A DNA stretch of 64,000 bases from Curvibacter lanceolatus ATCC 14669 (lineage in GTDB: Bacteria; Pseudomonadota; Gammaproteobacteria; Burkholderiales; Burkholderiaceae_C). Positions 7,911-21,247 of this stretch are shown here, one piece after another. A model generated the notes under the pieces. The model was not told the origin of the DNA, did no database searches, and saw nothing but the letters and a program-made list of their open reading frames with translations. A program made the position numbers and the translations under genes. How positions within the stretch are numbered: position 1 is the stretch's first letter; the number at the start of each line of letters is the position of its first letter. The DNA is taken from assembly GCF_000381265.1 (NCBI RefSeq), contig NZ_KB906253.1, positions 62,001 through 126,000 of the forward strand. Reading direction: 5' to 3'.

Positions 7911-9665
7911 TCAGAACGACTCCCAGCTTTCGTTGTCGCCCTTGGATGCCTGGGGCTGGCTGGCGCTGGAGGTCAATGCCGGCGAGGTCTTCGATGCGCT
8001 GCGCATTGCGGGGCGTTGATGGCCCGCTGTCCGGGTTGGGGCTGAACGATGCGACAGGCTGGGTGTCCTGACTGCGGTGCCGTGGGTCATGGGGGCTGAG
8101 CCTCGTGCGCCACCCTGGGTCAGTTTGAACACCGCCACGGCCTGCACCAGTTGGTCGGCCTGGCCCTTCAGGCTCTTGGCGGCCGCGGCGCTCTCCTCGA
8201 CCAGGGCCGCGTTCTGCTGGGTGACCCGGTCCATCTGCCCGACCGCGTCGGCGACCTGCTCGATGCCAGAGCTTTGGTCGTCGCTGGCAGAGGTGATTTC
8301 GGCCACGATGTGGCTGACCCGCTGGATCGAGGCCACGATCTCGCCCATGGTCTTGCCCGCCTGGTCCACCAGCAAGGTGCCTTGTTCCACCTGTTCAACG
8401 CTGCTGCTGATGAGCGATTTGATTTCCTTGGCGGCCTCGGCACTGCGCTGGGCCAGGCTGCGCACTTCCGATGCCACGACTGCAAAGCCACGCCCTTGTT
8501 CGCCAGCGCGAGCCGCCTCCACGGCCGCGTTCAGTGCCAGGATGTTGGTCTGGAAGGCAATGCCGTCGATGACGCCGATGATGTCCCCGATCTTGCGGCT
8601 GCTGGTGCTGATGCCTTCCATGGTGGTGACGACCTTGCCGACCACATCGCCGCCCTGCACGGCCACTGCCGACGCGCCTTGTGCCAGTTGATTGGCCTGC
8701 CGGGCGCTTTCGGTGTTGTTGCGCACGGTGTTGCCGAGTTCGCTCATGGTGGCCGAGGTCTGTTCCAGCGCCGCGGCTTGTTCTTCGGTGCGCTGGCTCA
8801 GGTCCTGGTTGCCCTGGGCGATTTCTGCACTGGCCGTGGCCACGCCCTCGGCGTTCTGGCGCACCTGCGCCACCACTTCGGTGAGCGACACCTGCATGGA
8901 TCCGAGTGCACTCAACAAGGGGCTGAATTCGTCGGCATTGTTGTCCACCACCGAGACTGAAAAATCGCCCTCTTTGACACGGTCGGCCACGATCTGGGCC
9001 TGGGCCACGCGGGCGCGCAGCGCACGGGCCATGAACCAGGAGAAGGCCACCAAGCCACAGGCCACGGCAGCCACCAGCGTGGAGAGCTGCAAGCGGATCT
9101 CATCCACGTTGCTGCCGATGGCCGCGACATCCTGGCCCAGGACCTTGGCTTGGCGGTCGCGCTCCTCGCTGAGCCAGGTCTGGATCTTGGCAAACTGGGG
9201 CAAAGTGGTGTCGGCCAGCATGTTCAGGGCGGCTTCGTGTTGCCCGCTGCGGATCAACTCCAGGTTCTTCTCGGCCACGGGCCACGAGGCGACCTGCAGG
9301 TCCAGCCAGTCGCGTTTGAAGGCATCCCGACCCGCCTGATCCGTGATCTCGGCCAGAAAGGCGGCATCGTTCTTGGCGATCTGCTCGCGCTTGCGCTGCA
9401 CATCCTTGGCGGATTGGTCGACGGTCTCTGGCTTGGTGGACAGCAAAGCCTGTCGGATGTCCGACAGGGCTTGCGACACCTTCAACTCCGTGCTTGCGAT
9501 CAGGCTGAGCTGAAGCACTTTGATGTTGCCGGTGCGGTGCGACAGGTCTCTCACCTCACGCAGCTGAACCCAGGCGCTGGCGGTGACGGCGATGAGCGCG
9601 GCGATGAGCGCGAATGAAACGACATACAGACGGGCGCTGAGACTGGTTTTGCTGAAGAGTGTCAT
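7911..9665 (-). CDS. Methyl-accepting chemotaxis protein with CheR-tether tail
   Basis: Transmembrane chemoreceptor of about 584 residues. TM1 is near residues 11-33, followed by an all-helical four-helix-bundle-type periplasmic domain (about 35-190), TM2 (about 195-216), a HAMP domain and a cytoplasmic signalling domain. The invariant hairpin tip ([23 protein letters not shown]) is present, with flanking methylation helices. The chain ends in Glu-Ser-Trp-Glu-Ser-Phe, which fits the xWxxF pentapeptide used to tether CheR/CheB. The start at 9665 (Met-Thr-Leu-Phe-Ser-Lys) places TM1 correctly; the frame runs further upstream but that part is not protein-like. The ligand is unknown. Confidence 0.92.
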   Translation of the reverse strand: MTLFSKTSLSARLYVVSFALIAALIAVTASAWVQLREVRDLSHRTGNIKVLQLSLIASTELKVSQALSDIRQALLSTKPETVDQSAKDVQRKREQIAKNDAAFLAEITDQAGRDAFKRDWLDLQVASWPVAEKNLELIRSGQHEAALNMLADTTLPQFAKIQTWLSEERDRQAKVLGQDVAAIGSNVDEIRLQLSTLVAAVACGLVAFSWFMARALRARVAQAQIVADRVKEGDFSVSVVDNNADEFSPLLSALGSMQVSLTEVVAQVRQNAEGVATASAEIAQGNQDLSQRTEEQAAALEQTSATMSELGNTVRNNTESARQANQLAQGASAVAVQGGDVVGKVVTTMEGISTSSRKIGDIIGVIDGIAFQTNILALNAAVEAARAGEQGRGFAVVASEVRSLAQRSAEAAKEIKSLISSSVEQVEQGTLLVDQAGKTMGEIVASIQRVSHIVAEITSASDDQSSGIEQVADAVGQMDRVTQQNAALVEESAAAAKSLKGQADQLVQAVAVFKLTQGGARGSAPMTHGTAVRTPSLSHRSAPTRTAGHQRPAMRSASKTSPALTSSASQPQASKGDNESWESF

Positions 9666-10246
9666 GGATGTTCCCAAAAATATGACGCAGGGCATCCCTT
9701 CAGATGGGCCAAGGCAGCGGTCAAAGTGACGAACCCAGTTTGTCGTTTGCTCAACGCACGAAGCAATCCGGGTTCTCAGACACATGCCCAACGGTCCAGC
9801 GGTCGAGGACTCGCATGCATGTTCCCCTCTGCGGCGCTCACCCGATTGATATGTATCAAGGCGCACCCAATGAACAGGGTGGCGCAACAGCTGTTGGCAA
9901 GAGAGGACACGGCTTTGTTCGGCTTGCGGTTGCGAGCCCGGCATTTCTGATAATCGCCCCGGATTTCGCAGCCTTGCCCTGCGCCGGTTGATCACAGAAA
10001 CCAGTACACCAGCGGCCGGCCGGAGCGCTCATTCACCCCAGCACCAGGGTAGGTCACAGGTCATGACGGCCCAGCACGCCGGCAAAGCCGCTGCGGATAG
10101 CTTGGGCGGGCTTTGCTGCAGTGGCACCTGGTGCCATTGCGGCGGCTGCCGGCAGCGGCACGCCCGTGCGATGTGACAGCGACCGGGCCCCGGCCATGCC
10201 CTTGCGGGCGGCCAGCCACGCGATCGATTCAGGCTTTTGGCGGGCC
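9666..10246. other. Long intergenic stretch without a supported gene
   Basis: 580 bases between the chemoreceptor start and the end of the deacetylase gene. Open frames here have low-complexity or unconvincing translations. The part near 9670-9900 is less GC-rich and probably holds the chemoreceptor promoter. I found no clear terminator, repeat or RNA gene. Confidence 0.5.
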
Positions 10247-11296
10247 TCAGACTTGACCGGCCGGAACACGGCTGGCCAAGTGCCCCAGGCAATCCCCTGC
10301 CTCCACCCGGGCCAAGGCACGGATGCAAAGCGCCAGGCCGGCGCCTTTGAAGCGGATCTCAGTGGCTGGGGCGCCGGGCTGGGTGGGGTCGTGAATCCAA
10401 CCCGCGATCTGACCGGCCTGCACCTCGTCGCCCAACTGAAAGGCCGGCTCAAACAGGCCGGGCACCGGGGCGAACACATAGTGGGCATCGCCCTCAACGC
10501 GGTAAAGGTGGGTGGCCTCGGGTGGCAGGGCGTCCAGCGTTGGGGGCAGCAGCCCCATGCCCTGCATCAGACGCTCGATGCAGGTCTCGGCCAGGGCCAG
10601 GCCCTGGGGGTTGCACACGGCCTGGCCGCCAAACTCGCCGCAGAAGAACAGCAGGCCATGGCGGTCGGCTGCGGCGCCAAAGGTGCGGTCTTCGCCCAGC
10701 AGGTCCATCACCAGGGTGCGGGGTGCGCCCAGGTGTTGCACCAGGCGGCTGTAGGTGTCGGCCTGGGCGGGGTCGGAGGGCCAGGCCGCCAGCACGGTGG
10801 GCAGGTAGTGGGTGGAGGCGCCGCCGGCATGCAGATCGAAGGCCACATCGGCCAGCGGGAACAGCACACTGTCCACGTAGTGCGCCAGCATTTCGGTCAG
10901 GCTGCCGTTGCGCTGGCCCGGAAAGGCGCGGTTCAGGTTGCCCTGGTCGATGGGCGAGGTGCGGGTGCCCTGCATCAGGGCCGGGAAATTCAGCCCCGGG
11001 ATGACGATCAAGCGGCCCTGGATCTGCAGTTGCGGCAGGCGCCGCATCAGCTTCATCAAGGCGATGGGGCCTTCAAACTCATCGCCATGGTTGCCCCCGG
11101 TCAGCAGCAGGGTGGGGCCAGGGCCCTGGTTGAGCACCGCGATGGGCACCGGGATGTGGCCATAGCCCGAGCGGTCGTGCGAGTAGGGCAGGCGCAGGTG
11201 ACCTGATTGCAGGCCGGGCCGGTCAAAGTCGATGTCGGTGCTGATCAGGGAGGGGCGGGAGGACGGGGGCGTTGGCGCCGCGGCAACTTGGGGCAT
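10247..11296 (-). CDS. Succinylglutamate desuccinylase/aspartoacylase-family deacetylase (DoeB-like)
   Basis: Zinc carboxypeptidase-like amidohydrolase, 349 residues. The zinc motif GGNHGDEFEG (about 67-76) supplies His and Glu, FDLHAGG (about 153-159) supplies the third ligand, and NLNRAFPG carries the substrate-binding Arg. The C-terminal beta domain is typical of the DoeB/AstE-like subgroup. DoeB removes acetate from N-alpha-acetyl-diaminobutyrate in ectoine breakdown, but no doeA or other ectoine genes are near, so the substrate is open. It is preceded by a TGATGC-N7-GCATCA dyad that also occurs upstream of the adjacent lysR gene. Confidence 0.85.
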   Translation of the reverse strand: MPQVAAAPTPPSSRPSLISTDIDFDRPGLQSGHLRLPYSHDRSGYGHIPVPIAVLNQGPGPTLLLTGGNHGDEFEGPIALMKLMRRLPQLQIQGRLIVIPGLNFPALMQGTRTSPIDQGNLNRAFPGQRNGSLTEMLAHYVDSVLFPLADVAFDLHAGGASTHYLPTVLAAWPSDPAQADTYSRLVQHLGAPRTLVMDLLGEDRTFGAAADRHGLLFFCGEFGGQAVCNPQGLALAETCIERLMQGMGLLPPTLDALPPEATHLYRVEGDAHYVFAPVPGLFEPAFQLGDEVQAGQIAGWIHDPTQPGAPATEIRFKGAGLALCIRALARVEAGDCLGHLASRVPAGQV

Positions 11297-11418
11297 GGGA
11301 GATGTACCGTTTCAACGGGCCGCCGCCGCAGCGCCCATCGCTGCGGGCCGACCGGCCCGGTGCACCCGGACTATCGATTCAATGCCCGGAAACTTCCAAT
11401 GCTGTTGATTGGTGTTAG

Positions 11419-11437
11419 TGATGCTCTGAAGGCATCA
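11419..11437. promoter_or_regulatory. Putative LysR operator (copy 1), upstream of the deacetylase gene
   Basis: TGATGCTCTGAAGGCATCA is a 6-7-6 inverted repeat containing an exact T-N11-A LysR motif (ATGC-N7-GCAT). It lies about 120 bases before the deacetylase start and overlaps the lysR stop codon. A near-identical copy sits at 12353-12371. Confidence 0.65.
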
Positions 11438-12331
11438 TTGTGGTGACGGCGCCGGTTGTTGCAGCGCGCTCAGAAACCGCTGCAGGCCGGGGCTGGCGCC
11501 TTCGCGCCGGCAGGCAAACGACAGGCTCAGGGGAACCGACACATCGGCCAGGGGCACAAAGCGCACCCGGGCCGGCGGCCGGCCCCGGTTGGCCGCATTG
11601 ACCAGGGCGATGCCGATGCCCGCCGACACCAGCGACAGCACGGCCGATTCACTGCCCACCTCCTGCACGATGCGCGGCGTCAGGCCGGCCTGGGTACAGG
11701 CCCCCATCAGGCGGTCGTGGTAGGCCGGGTACACCGGGCGCTCGAACATCACAAAGGGCTCGTCGGACAGTTCGCTGGCCTGCACCAGCGGGCGCTGGGC
11801 CAGGCGCGAGCCCTCGGGCACGGCCAGGATCACGTCGTGCCGGGCCAGGGCCGTGCACTGCAGCGCCGCGTCCAGGGGCTCAAAAGGGTAGATGAAGCCG
11901 CCGTCCAGGCCGCCCTCGTGCAAGGCCGCCAGTTGCTGCGGCGTGCTCATCGGAAACAGCTGGATGCGCAGGCCCGGCGCCTCCTGCTGCAGGCGGCCGA
12001 TGGCCTCGGGCACCAGGCCATCCCAGCCTGCGCTCTCGATCAGGCCCAGGCGCAGGCTGCCCAGCAACCCGGCGGCCCGCAACTGCACCGAGCGCTTGGC
12101 CTCTTGCACGGCAGCCAGGATGCGCTGGGTATCGGCCTGGAAGGCCAGGCCGGCCTCGGTCAGGCGCAGGCCGCGGCTGCTGCGCTCGAACAGGCTCACG
12201 CCCAGTTCGGCCTCCAGGTCTTGAATCTGGCGCGACACGGCGGGCTGGGTCACGTACAGGTGTTCCGAGGCGGCGCGCACACTCTGGTGCTCGGCCACCA
12301 TGGCGAAATAACGGAGATGGCGCAGTTCCAT
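11435..12331 (-). CDS. LysR-type regulator flanked by its probable operators
   Basis: 298-residue LysR-type regulator. The HTH (about 1-60, HLYVTQPAVSRQIQDLEAELG) is of the CynR/CbbR type, and the effector domain spans about 90-290. It is divergent from the Bug/MBL pair and transcribed toward the deacetylase gene. The same dyad, TGATGC-N7-GCATCA, occurs both in the lysR/Bug intergenic region and in front of the deacetylase gene. It therefore probably controls both sides. The inducer is unknown; a carboxylate taken up with the Bug protein is a reasonable guess. Confidence 0.9.
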   Translation of the reverse strand: MELRHLRYFAMVAEHQSVRAASEHLYVTQPAVSRQIQDLEAELGVSLFERSSRGLRLTEAGLAFQADTQRILAAVQEAKRSVQLRAAGLLGSLRLGLIESAGWDGLVPEAIGRLQQEAPGLRIQLFPMSTPQQLAALHEGGLDGGFIYPFEPLDAALQCTALARHDVILAVPEGSRLAQRPLVQASELSDEPFVMFERPVYPAYHDRLMGACTQAGLTPRIVQEVGSESAVLSLVSAGIGIALVNAANRGRPPARVRFVPLADVSVPLSLSFACRREGASPGLQRFLSALQQPAPSPQ

Positions 12332-12352
12332 GGCATGGGGCCCTCAGTAGGG

Positions 12353-12371
12353 TGATGCTTTCAGGGCATCA
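12353..12371. promoter_or_regulatory. Putative LysR operator (copy 2), between lysR and the Bug gene
   Basis: TGATGCTTTCAGGGCATCA has the same 6-7-6 dyad and T-N11-A motif as the copy at 11419-11437. It lies 22 bases before the lysR start and about 80 bases before the divergent Bug gene, the usual position for autoregulation plus activation. Confidence 0.7.
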
Positions 12372-12452
12372 AGCAAGCAGAAAGAATGAATTGTGGTGTC
12401 GATGGGCGCTCAGCATAGTGGATGGCACCCTCAACCCCAACAGGTGCCCCTC

Positions 12453-13502
12453 ATGACGCCCCATCCGCATCCCCGCTCCGCTACTCGCCGCACGGCCGTG
12501 ATCCAGTGTTTTGTGGCCTTGCTCGCTCAGCCGGGCTTTGGCCTGGCCAGCACAGCGACTGCCCCTGCAGCACCGGCTGCCGCGCCAGCCTGGAACCCCG
12601 ACAAGCCGATCCGCCTCATCGTGCCCTGGGCGCCGGGCGGCGCGGTGGATGGCACCTCGCGCGCGCTGGCCAACGGCCTGGGCGCGCGCCTGCGCCAGCC
12701 TGTCATCGTCGAGAACAAGCCGGGCGCCAGCGGCATGGTGGGCGCAGGCTATGCCGCGGCCAGCCCGGCCGACGGCTACACCTTCTTCATGGGCAATGTC
12801 GACACCCAGGTGGTCAACCCCCTGCTGTTTGCCAAAACCCTGCGCTACGACGCCGCCAATGCCTTCGACCCCGTGATCGAGCTGGGCCGTGTGCCCATGG
12901 CGGTGGTCGAGCGCGCCGGGGTGAACGTGCGCAACGCCCAGGACCTGCAGCGCCTGGCGCGCGACAAGCCCGGCAGCGCCAGCTACGGCACGTGGGGCAT
13001 CGGCAGCACGGCCCACCTGGCCTTCGCCCTGCTGGAGCAGCAAAGCGGTGTGGATCTGAACCACCTCCCCTACCAGGGCGCCACCCCGGCCTACGCCGCC
13101 TTGCTGGGCGGGCACATCGAGTTCGCCCTGGCCCAGGTGCCCTGGGCGCTGGCGGCCCAGCGCGACGGCAAGGTGCAGATCCTGGGCGTCACCTCGGCCC
13201 AGCGCAGCACCTTGGACCCGAGCCTGCCCACGCTGGCCGAGCTGGGCTTCAAGGATTACGCTGTCGAGCAGTGGGTGGGCCTATTCGCGCCCCGGGGCGT
13301 GCCCGCCGATCTGCGCGAGCGCCTGGGCCGCGAGGTCAATGCCTGGCTCAAGACCCCCGAGGCCCAGACCGCCTTGCGGGCCGCCGGGGTGGAGCCCGGT
13401 GGCGGCACGCCCGAGCAACTGGCCAGCCGGCAGAAGGCCGAATCCGTGTTCTGGCAACGCCTGATCCGCGCCAGGAACATCACCGTGGAGAACCTGCAAT
13501 GA
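12453..13502 (+). CDS. Bug-family (TTT) periplasmic substrate-binding protein
   Basis: 349-residue binding protein of the Bug/TctC family, greatly expanded in Burkholderiales. The N-terminal export signal begins with an Arg-Arg pair (about 10-40). The mature part opens with the hallmark WNPDKPIRLIVPWAPGG, followed by VENKPGASG and PHLPYQG-type contacts. Such proteins bind carboxylates in the periplasm. No TctA/TctB membrane genes are in the window, so it is an orphan receptor here. ATG 12453 is chosen because it gives a compact signal peptide. The next gene overlaps by 4 bases. Confidence 0.9.
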   Translation: MTPHPHPRSATRRTAVIQCFVALLAQPGFGLASTATAPAAPAAAPAWNPDKPIRLIVPWAPGGAVDGTSRALANGLGARLRQPVIVENKPGASGMVGAGYAAASPADGYTFFMGNVDTQVVNPLLFAKTLRYDAANAFDPVIELGRVPMAVVERAGVNVRNAQDLQRLARDKPGSASYGTWGIGSTAHLAFALLEQQSGVDLNHLPYQGATPAYAALLGGHIEFALAQVPWALAAQRDGKVQILGVTSAQRSTLDPSLPTLAELGFKDYAVEQWVGLFAPRGVPADLRERLGREVNAWLKTPEAQTALRAAGVEPGGGTPEQLASRQKAESVFWQRLIRARNITVENLQ

Positions 13503-14395
13503 GCGAGTTGATTGGCACCCCGACCCCAGGCCAGCCCATTTACCGTGTCGGCGAGTGGTCTGTCTGGAAGGTGGAGGAGCGCTGCGTCGACAGCTTTGCG
13601 CCCGCGTTCCTGTTTCCGGCCTGGGATGAAGCCACTGCGCCACCGCGCACCGCCTGGGCCGATGCCAGCACCACCGCCGATGAGGGCCGCTGTCTGCGCC
13701 TGAGCATCCACAGCTGGGTGCTGCGCCGACCCGGTCAGACCGTGATCCTGGACACCGGCATCGGCAACGGGCGCGAGCGGCCGGGCAAAGCCATCTTCCA
13801 TCAGCTGGCCACGCCCTACCTGAGCCGCCTGCTTGCCAGCGGTGTACAGCCTGACCAGGTCGACCTTGTGATCAACACCCACCTGCACACCGACCACGTG
13901 GGCTGGAACACGCATTGGCTGGATGGCCGCTGGCAGCCCCTGTTCACCCGGGCCTGTTACCGATTCCCGGCCCCTGAGTTGGCGCACATCCGCCAGCACA
14001 CCGGCCACCTGGCCGCGGTGTGGCGCGACAGCGTCGAGCCCGTGGTGCAGGCCGGTCTGCACCAGCCCATCGCCTTCGAACCCACCGTGATCGCCCCGGG
14101 CCTGACCATGGTGCCCACCCCGGGCCACACCGCGGGCCACATGAGCCTGTGGCTGAGTTCAGAGGGCCAGCACGCCCTGTTCAGCGGCGATGTGATGCAC
14201 CACCCGCTGCAGGTGCTGGCACCGGGTCTGAGCTCGGTCTTCTGCGACGACCCGGCCCGTGCCAGCGCCACCCGCCGGGCCGTGCTGGCCGAGCTGAGCG
14301 AGCGCCAGGCCTTGTACTTCAGCTCGCACTTTCCGGGCAGCTCGGTCGGCCGGGTGCAGGCGGTGGGCGAGGCCTGGCGCTGGGTGCCGGTCTGA
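13499..14395 (+). CDS. MBL-fold metallo-hydrolase
   Basis: 298-residue cytoplasmic metallo-beta-lactamase-fold enzyme. The metal motif HLHTDHVGW is at about 122-130, a later His sits in TPGHTAGHMS and an Asp in FSGDVMHH, giving the full two-metal set. The overall pattern resembles quorum-quenching lactonases and other ester/lactone hydrolases. The start codon overlaps the Bug gene stop (ATGA), so uptake and hydrolysis of one substrate is likely. It is convergent with the chemoreceptor gene at 14421. The natural substrate cannot be deduced. Confidence 0.87.
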   Translation: MSELIGTPTPGQPIYRVGEWSVWKVEERCVDSFAPAFLFPAWDEATAPPRTAWADASTTADEGRCLRLSIHSWVLRRPGQTVILDTGIGNGRERPGKAIFHQLATPYLSRLLASGVQPDQVDLVINTHLHTDHVGWNTHWLDGRWQPLFTRACYRFPAPELAHIRQHTGHLAAVWRDSVEPVVQAGLHQPIAFEPTVIAPGLTMVPTPGHTAGHMSLWLSSEGQHALFSGDVMHHPLQVLAPGLSSVFCDDPARASATRRAVLAELSERQALYFSSHFPGSSVGRVQAVGEAWRWVPV

Positions 14396-14420
14396 GTGGC
14401 CAGCCTGCAAATGGGCGGGC

Positions 14421-16010
14421 TCAGACCCTGCCCAATGCCAGCGTCCGCCCCGCCGGCACCGGCCCCAGCCTGAACAAGGCCAGCTGTTCGCGCAGCACGG
14501 CCACCTGGGCGGCCAGTGAATGGGTGGCGGCGCTGGCTTCTTCGACCAGGGCGGCGTTTTGCTGGGTGGTTTCATCGAGCTGGTTGATGGCTCGGCCGAT
14601 CTGGCCCACGCCGGCGCTTTGTTCGGCGCTGGCGGCGCTGATCTGGCTCACGATGTCGCTGACCTGGCGGATGGCGCTCACCACCTCGTCCATGGTCTGG
14701 CCGGCCTGATCGACCAGGGTGCTGCCCTGGGCCACTTGGCCCACGCTGGTGTGGATCAGGGTCTTGATCTGGCACGCCGCCTCGGCGCTGCGGCCGGCCA
14801 GCTGGCGCACCTCGCTGGCGACCACGGCAAAGCCGCGGCCCTGCTCGCCCGCGCGGGCCGCCTCCACCGCCGCGTTCAGCGCCAGGATGTTGGTCTGGAA
14901 GGCGATGCTGTCGATCACCCCGATGATGTCGCCGATGCGGCGTGAGCTGTCGTTGATGTCCTTCATGGTGTGCACCACCTGGGCCACCACGCTGCCGCCC
15001 CGGCTGGCCACCTCGGAGGCGTTCTGGGCCAGCTGTTTGGCCTGATGGGCGTTGTCGGCGTTGTGCTGCACCGTGGTGCTGAATTGGTCCATGGTGGCCG
15101 CTGTCTGCTGCAGGGCGCTGGCCTGGGCCTCGGTGCGCTGCGACAGGTCCAGGTTGCCCTGGGCGATCTCGCGCGCCGCGTGATCGATGGTGGTGGTGGC
15201 TTCGCGCACCTGGGCCAGGCTGTGGCCCATCTGCAGCCGCAGGTGGTTCACGGCATGGGCCAGGCTGTGGGGGTCTGCGCCGCGGGGGGCGAGTTCGCTG
15301 GCCAGGTCACCTTCGGCCATGCTCAGGGCCTGGCGCGCCACCTGGACGGGCTCACCGCCCACCGCGCGCTCGATGCTGCGTGCCAGCACCGCACTCAGGG
15401 CCGACATCAGCAGGCCCAGCACCAGCAGGGCGGCGCCCGACTGCAGCAAAGCGCGGTGAAAGCCTTGCTCGATGTCATCCACATAGTCGCCCGCCACCAG
15501 GTCCCAGCCCCAGGGCTTGAAGCGCACCACCCAGGCGATCTTGGGGCTGGGCGCCTCGCTTTGCGGGCGCGGCCACCAGTAGTCCACATAGCCATGGCTT
15601 TCGGCCGAGGCCCCCGCGGCAGCGATGTTCACATACAGCGGCGTGCCCTTGGCGTCCTTGAAGGCGAGCATGTTGCGCCCCTGCAGCTCGGGCTTGATGG
15701 GGTGCATGGCGATCACCGAGTCGGCGCCCACCACGGTCACATAGCCATCTTTGCCGTAGCGCTGGGCGGCCAGGCGGGCCAGGGCCTGCTGGCGTGCCTC
15801 GGCCTCGGTGAGCTTGCCTTCGCTGGCCTGGCGGGCCAGGTCGCGCACCAGGCTGAGCGACATGTCGGTGATGTCGGCCAGCGCGGCGCGCCGGGCTTCG
15901 AACTGCAGCTCGCGCGATTGCCAGGCATGGAACACGCTGAGGGCCAGCAGGCTGAGCCAGGCCAGCACCAGCGGCAGCCAGAGTTTTTGACGCAGGGACA
16001 AGGTGGGCAT
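14421..16010 (-). CDS. Methyl-accepting chemotaxis protein with sCache_2 sensor
   Basis: 529-residue chemoreceptor: TM1 (about 10-30), a periplasmic single-Cache (sCache_2) domain (about 35-185), TM2 (about 188-210), HAMP and a signalling domain with the invariant [21 protein letters not shown] tip. The Cache domain shows [19 protein letters not shown] and a late [15 protein letters not shown]. sCache_2 domains commonly bind small carboxylates. No C-terminal xWxxF tail is present. ATG 16010 directly precedes the TM1 sequence. The gene is 89 bases downstream of and collinear with the oxoprolinase gene, so it may sense that pathway's substrate (inference). Confidence 0.92.
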   Translation of the reverse strand: MPTLSLRQKLWLPLVLAWLSLLALSVFHAWQSRELQFEARRAALADITDMSLSLVRDLARQASEGKLTEAEARQQALARLAAQRYGKDGYVTVVGADSVIAMHPIKPELQGRNMLAFKDAKGTPLYVNIAAAGASAESHGYVDYWWPRPQSEAPSPKIAWVVRFKPWGWDLVAGDYVDDIEQGFHRALLQSGAALLVLGLLMSALSAVLARSIERAVGGEPVQVARQALSMAEGDLASELAPRGADPHSLAHAVNHLRLQMGHSLAQVREATTTIDHAAREIAQGNLDLSQRTEAQASALQQTAATMDQFSTTVQHNADNAHQAKQLAQNASEVASRGGSVVAQVVHTMKDINDSSRRIGDIIGVIDSIAFQTNILALNAAVEAARAGEQGRGFAVVASEVRQLAGRSAEAACQIKTLIHTSVGQVAQGSTLVDQAGQTMDEVVSAIRQVSDIVSQISAASAEQSAGVGQIGRAINQLDETTQQNAALVEEASAATHSLAAQVAVLREQLALFRLGPVPAGRTLALGRV

Positions 16011-16099
16011 GGTGATCGGCTCCAGACGGGGTGGGTTGGGGGGAGAGGAGGCAGGCCCCCGCAAGCGCCCCCTGGGGCCGCATGCGGGGGATCAGCCCT

Positions 16100-19840
<3,741 letters not shown>

Positions 19841-19872
19841 GCTCTTGCTCGATCAAAAATGGCAGGGAAGGG

Positions 19873-21120
19873 TCAGCGCGCCGGTGCGGCGCTGGGGCTC
19901 AGTTCACGGCCCTGGGTTTCGGGCAGGGCCAGGGCGGCGACGATCACGAGGCCGTAGCAGATGGCCGAAATCCAGCCGATGGTCTGGCCCAGGGGCAGGG
20001 TGGCGCTGAGTTGGCCGATCAGGGCCGGGCAGATGGTGCCGATGGCGCGGCCGAAGTTGTAGCTGAAGCCCTGGCCCGAACCGCGCACGTCACCGGGGAA
20101 CAGCTCCGACAGGAAGGCGCCCATGCCCGAGAAGATGCCCGACAGGAAGAAGCCCAGCGGGAAGCCCAGCACCAGCATCAGGCTGTCGGTGATGGGGATC
20201 TGGGTGTAGCTCAGCACCAGGGCGGCGCCCATGGCGGCAAACAGGATGAAGCAGCGGCGTCGGCCGATGGCGTCCGACAGCCAGGCGCTGGTCAGGTAGC
20301 CCACAAACGAGCCGGCAATCAAGACCAGCAGGTAGGTGCTGGTGCCCAGCACCGAGAGGTGACGCTCGGTCTTCAGGAAGGTGGGCAGCCAGGTGGTCAC
20401 CGAGTAGTAGGCGCCCTGCATGCCGGTGGCCAGCAGGCTGGCCAGCACCGTGGTGCGCAGCAGGCTGGGGTGGAAGATGCGCAGGAAGTTGCTGCGCTGG
20501 CCGCTGGCACGCAGGCGGGCCTGCTCGGCCAGGTACACCTCGGGCTCACCCAGGTTGCGGCGGATGTACAGGATCAGCACGGCCGGCAGGATGCCGATCC
20601 AGAACAGCACCTTCCAGGCCTGCTCGGGCGGCAGCACCGCGTACATGCCCCAGAAGGCCAAGGCCGAGGCGGCCCAGCCCACGGCCCAGCTGCTTTGCAC
20701 CAGGCCGGCGGCCTTGCCACGGTGGCGCGCCGAGATGGTCTCGGCGATCAGCACCGAGCCCACGGCCCATTCGCCGCCCATGCCGAAGCCCTGCATGGCG
20801 CGGGTGAAGAACAGCTGGCCGAAGGAGTTGGTGAAGCCGCTCAGGAAGGTGAACAGCGCAAACCACAGCACCGTCCACTGCAGCACGCGCACCCGGCCAT
20901 AGCGGTCGGCCAGCACGCCGGCGGCCCAGCCGCCCACTGCCGAGGTCAGCAGCGCGCCGGTGGCGATGTAGCCGGCCTCGGCCTTGCTCATGTTCCAGGC
21001 AGCCAACAAGGTGGGGATCAGGAAGGTGTAGATCATGTAGTCAAAGCCGTCCACGCCATAGCCGGCGAAGGTGGCGGTGAGCGTGCGGCGCTCAGAAGGG
21101 GTTGTTTGTTGTAGCCACAT
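19873..21120 (-). CDS. MFS transporter (sialate/aromatic-acid:H+ symporter type)
   Basis: 415-residue major facilitator with twelve predicted membrane spans. The motif DRYGRVRV follows TM2, GGEWAVGSVLIAE marks the metabolite:H+ symporter family, and a second half-motif SDAIGRRR follows TM8. The start at 21120 (Met-Trp-Leu-Gln-Gln) gives a short cytoplasmic N-terminus. No good Shine-Dalgarno precedes it; the upstream strand reads CCTCCCC. It sits between the DUF1445 and oxoprolinase genes, so it probably imports their substrate. Confidence 0.88.
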   Translation of the reverse strand: MWLQQTTPSERRTLTATFAGYGVDGFDYMIYTFLIPTLLAAWNMSKAEAGYIATGALLTSAVGGWAAGVLADRYGRVRVLQWTVLWFALFTFLSGFTNSFGQLFFTRAMQGFGMGGEWAVGSVLIAETISARHRGKAAGLVQSSWAVGWAASALAFWGMYAVLPPEQAWKVLFWIGILPAVLILYIRRNLGEPEVYLAEQARLRASGQRSNFLRIFHPSLLRTTVLASLLATGMQGAYYSVTTWLPTFLKTERHLSVLGTSTYLLVLIAGSFVGYLTSAWLSDAIGRRRCFILFAAMGAALVLSYTQIPITDSLMLVLGFPLGFFLSGIFSGMGAFLSELFPGDVRGSGQGFSYNFGRAIGTICPALIGQLSATLPLGQTIGWISAICYGLVIVAALALPETQGRELSPSAAPAR

Positions 21121-21247
21121 GGGGAGGTTCTGGTTGAGGGTTGAGGGAGGGTGAAGAAAAACCGGGTTGTGCTGATCCCGGCCCCCGCGCACGGGACGTT
21201 GGGGCCTGAATGATTCGGATAGGAGGCGGGCACCAGGCCCGCGGCGC

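Noticed and set aside
9666-9995. N-terminal extension of the first chemoreceptor.
   Set aside because: The extension lacks domain character, and Met at 9665 directly precedes TM1 as in other receptors.
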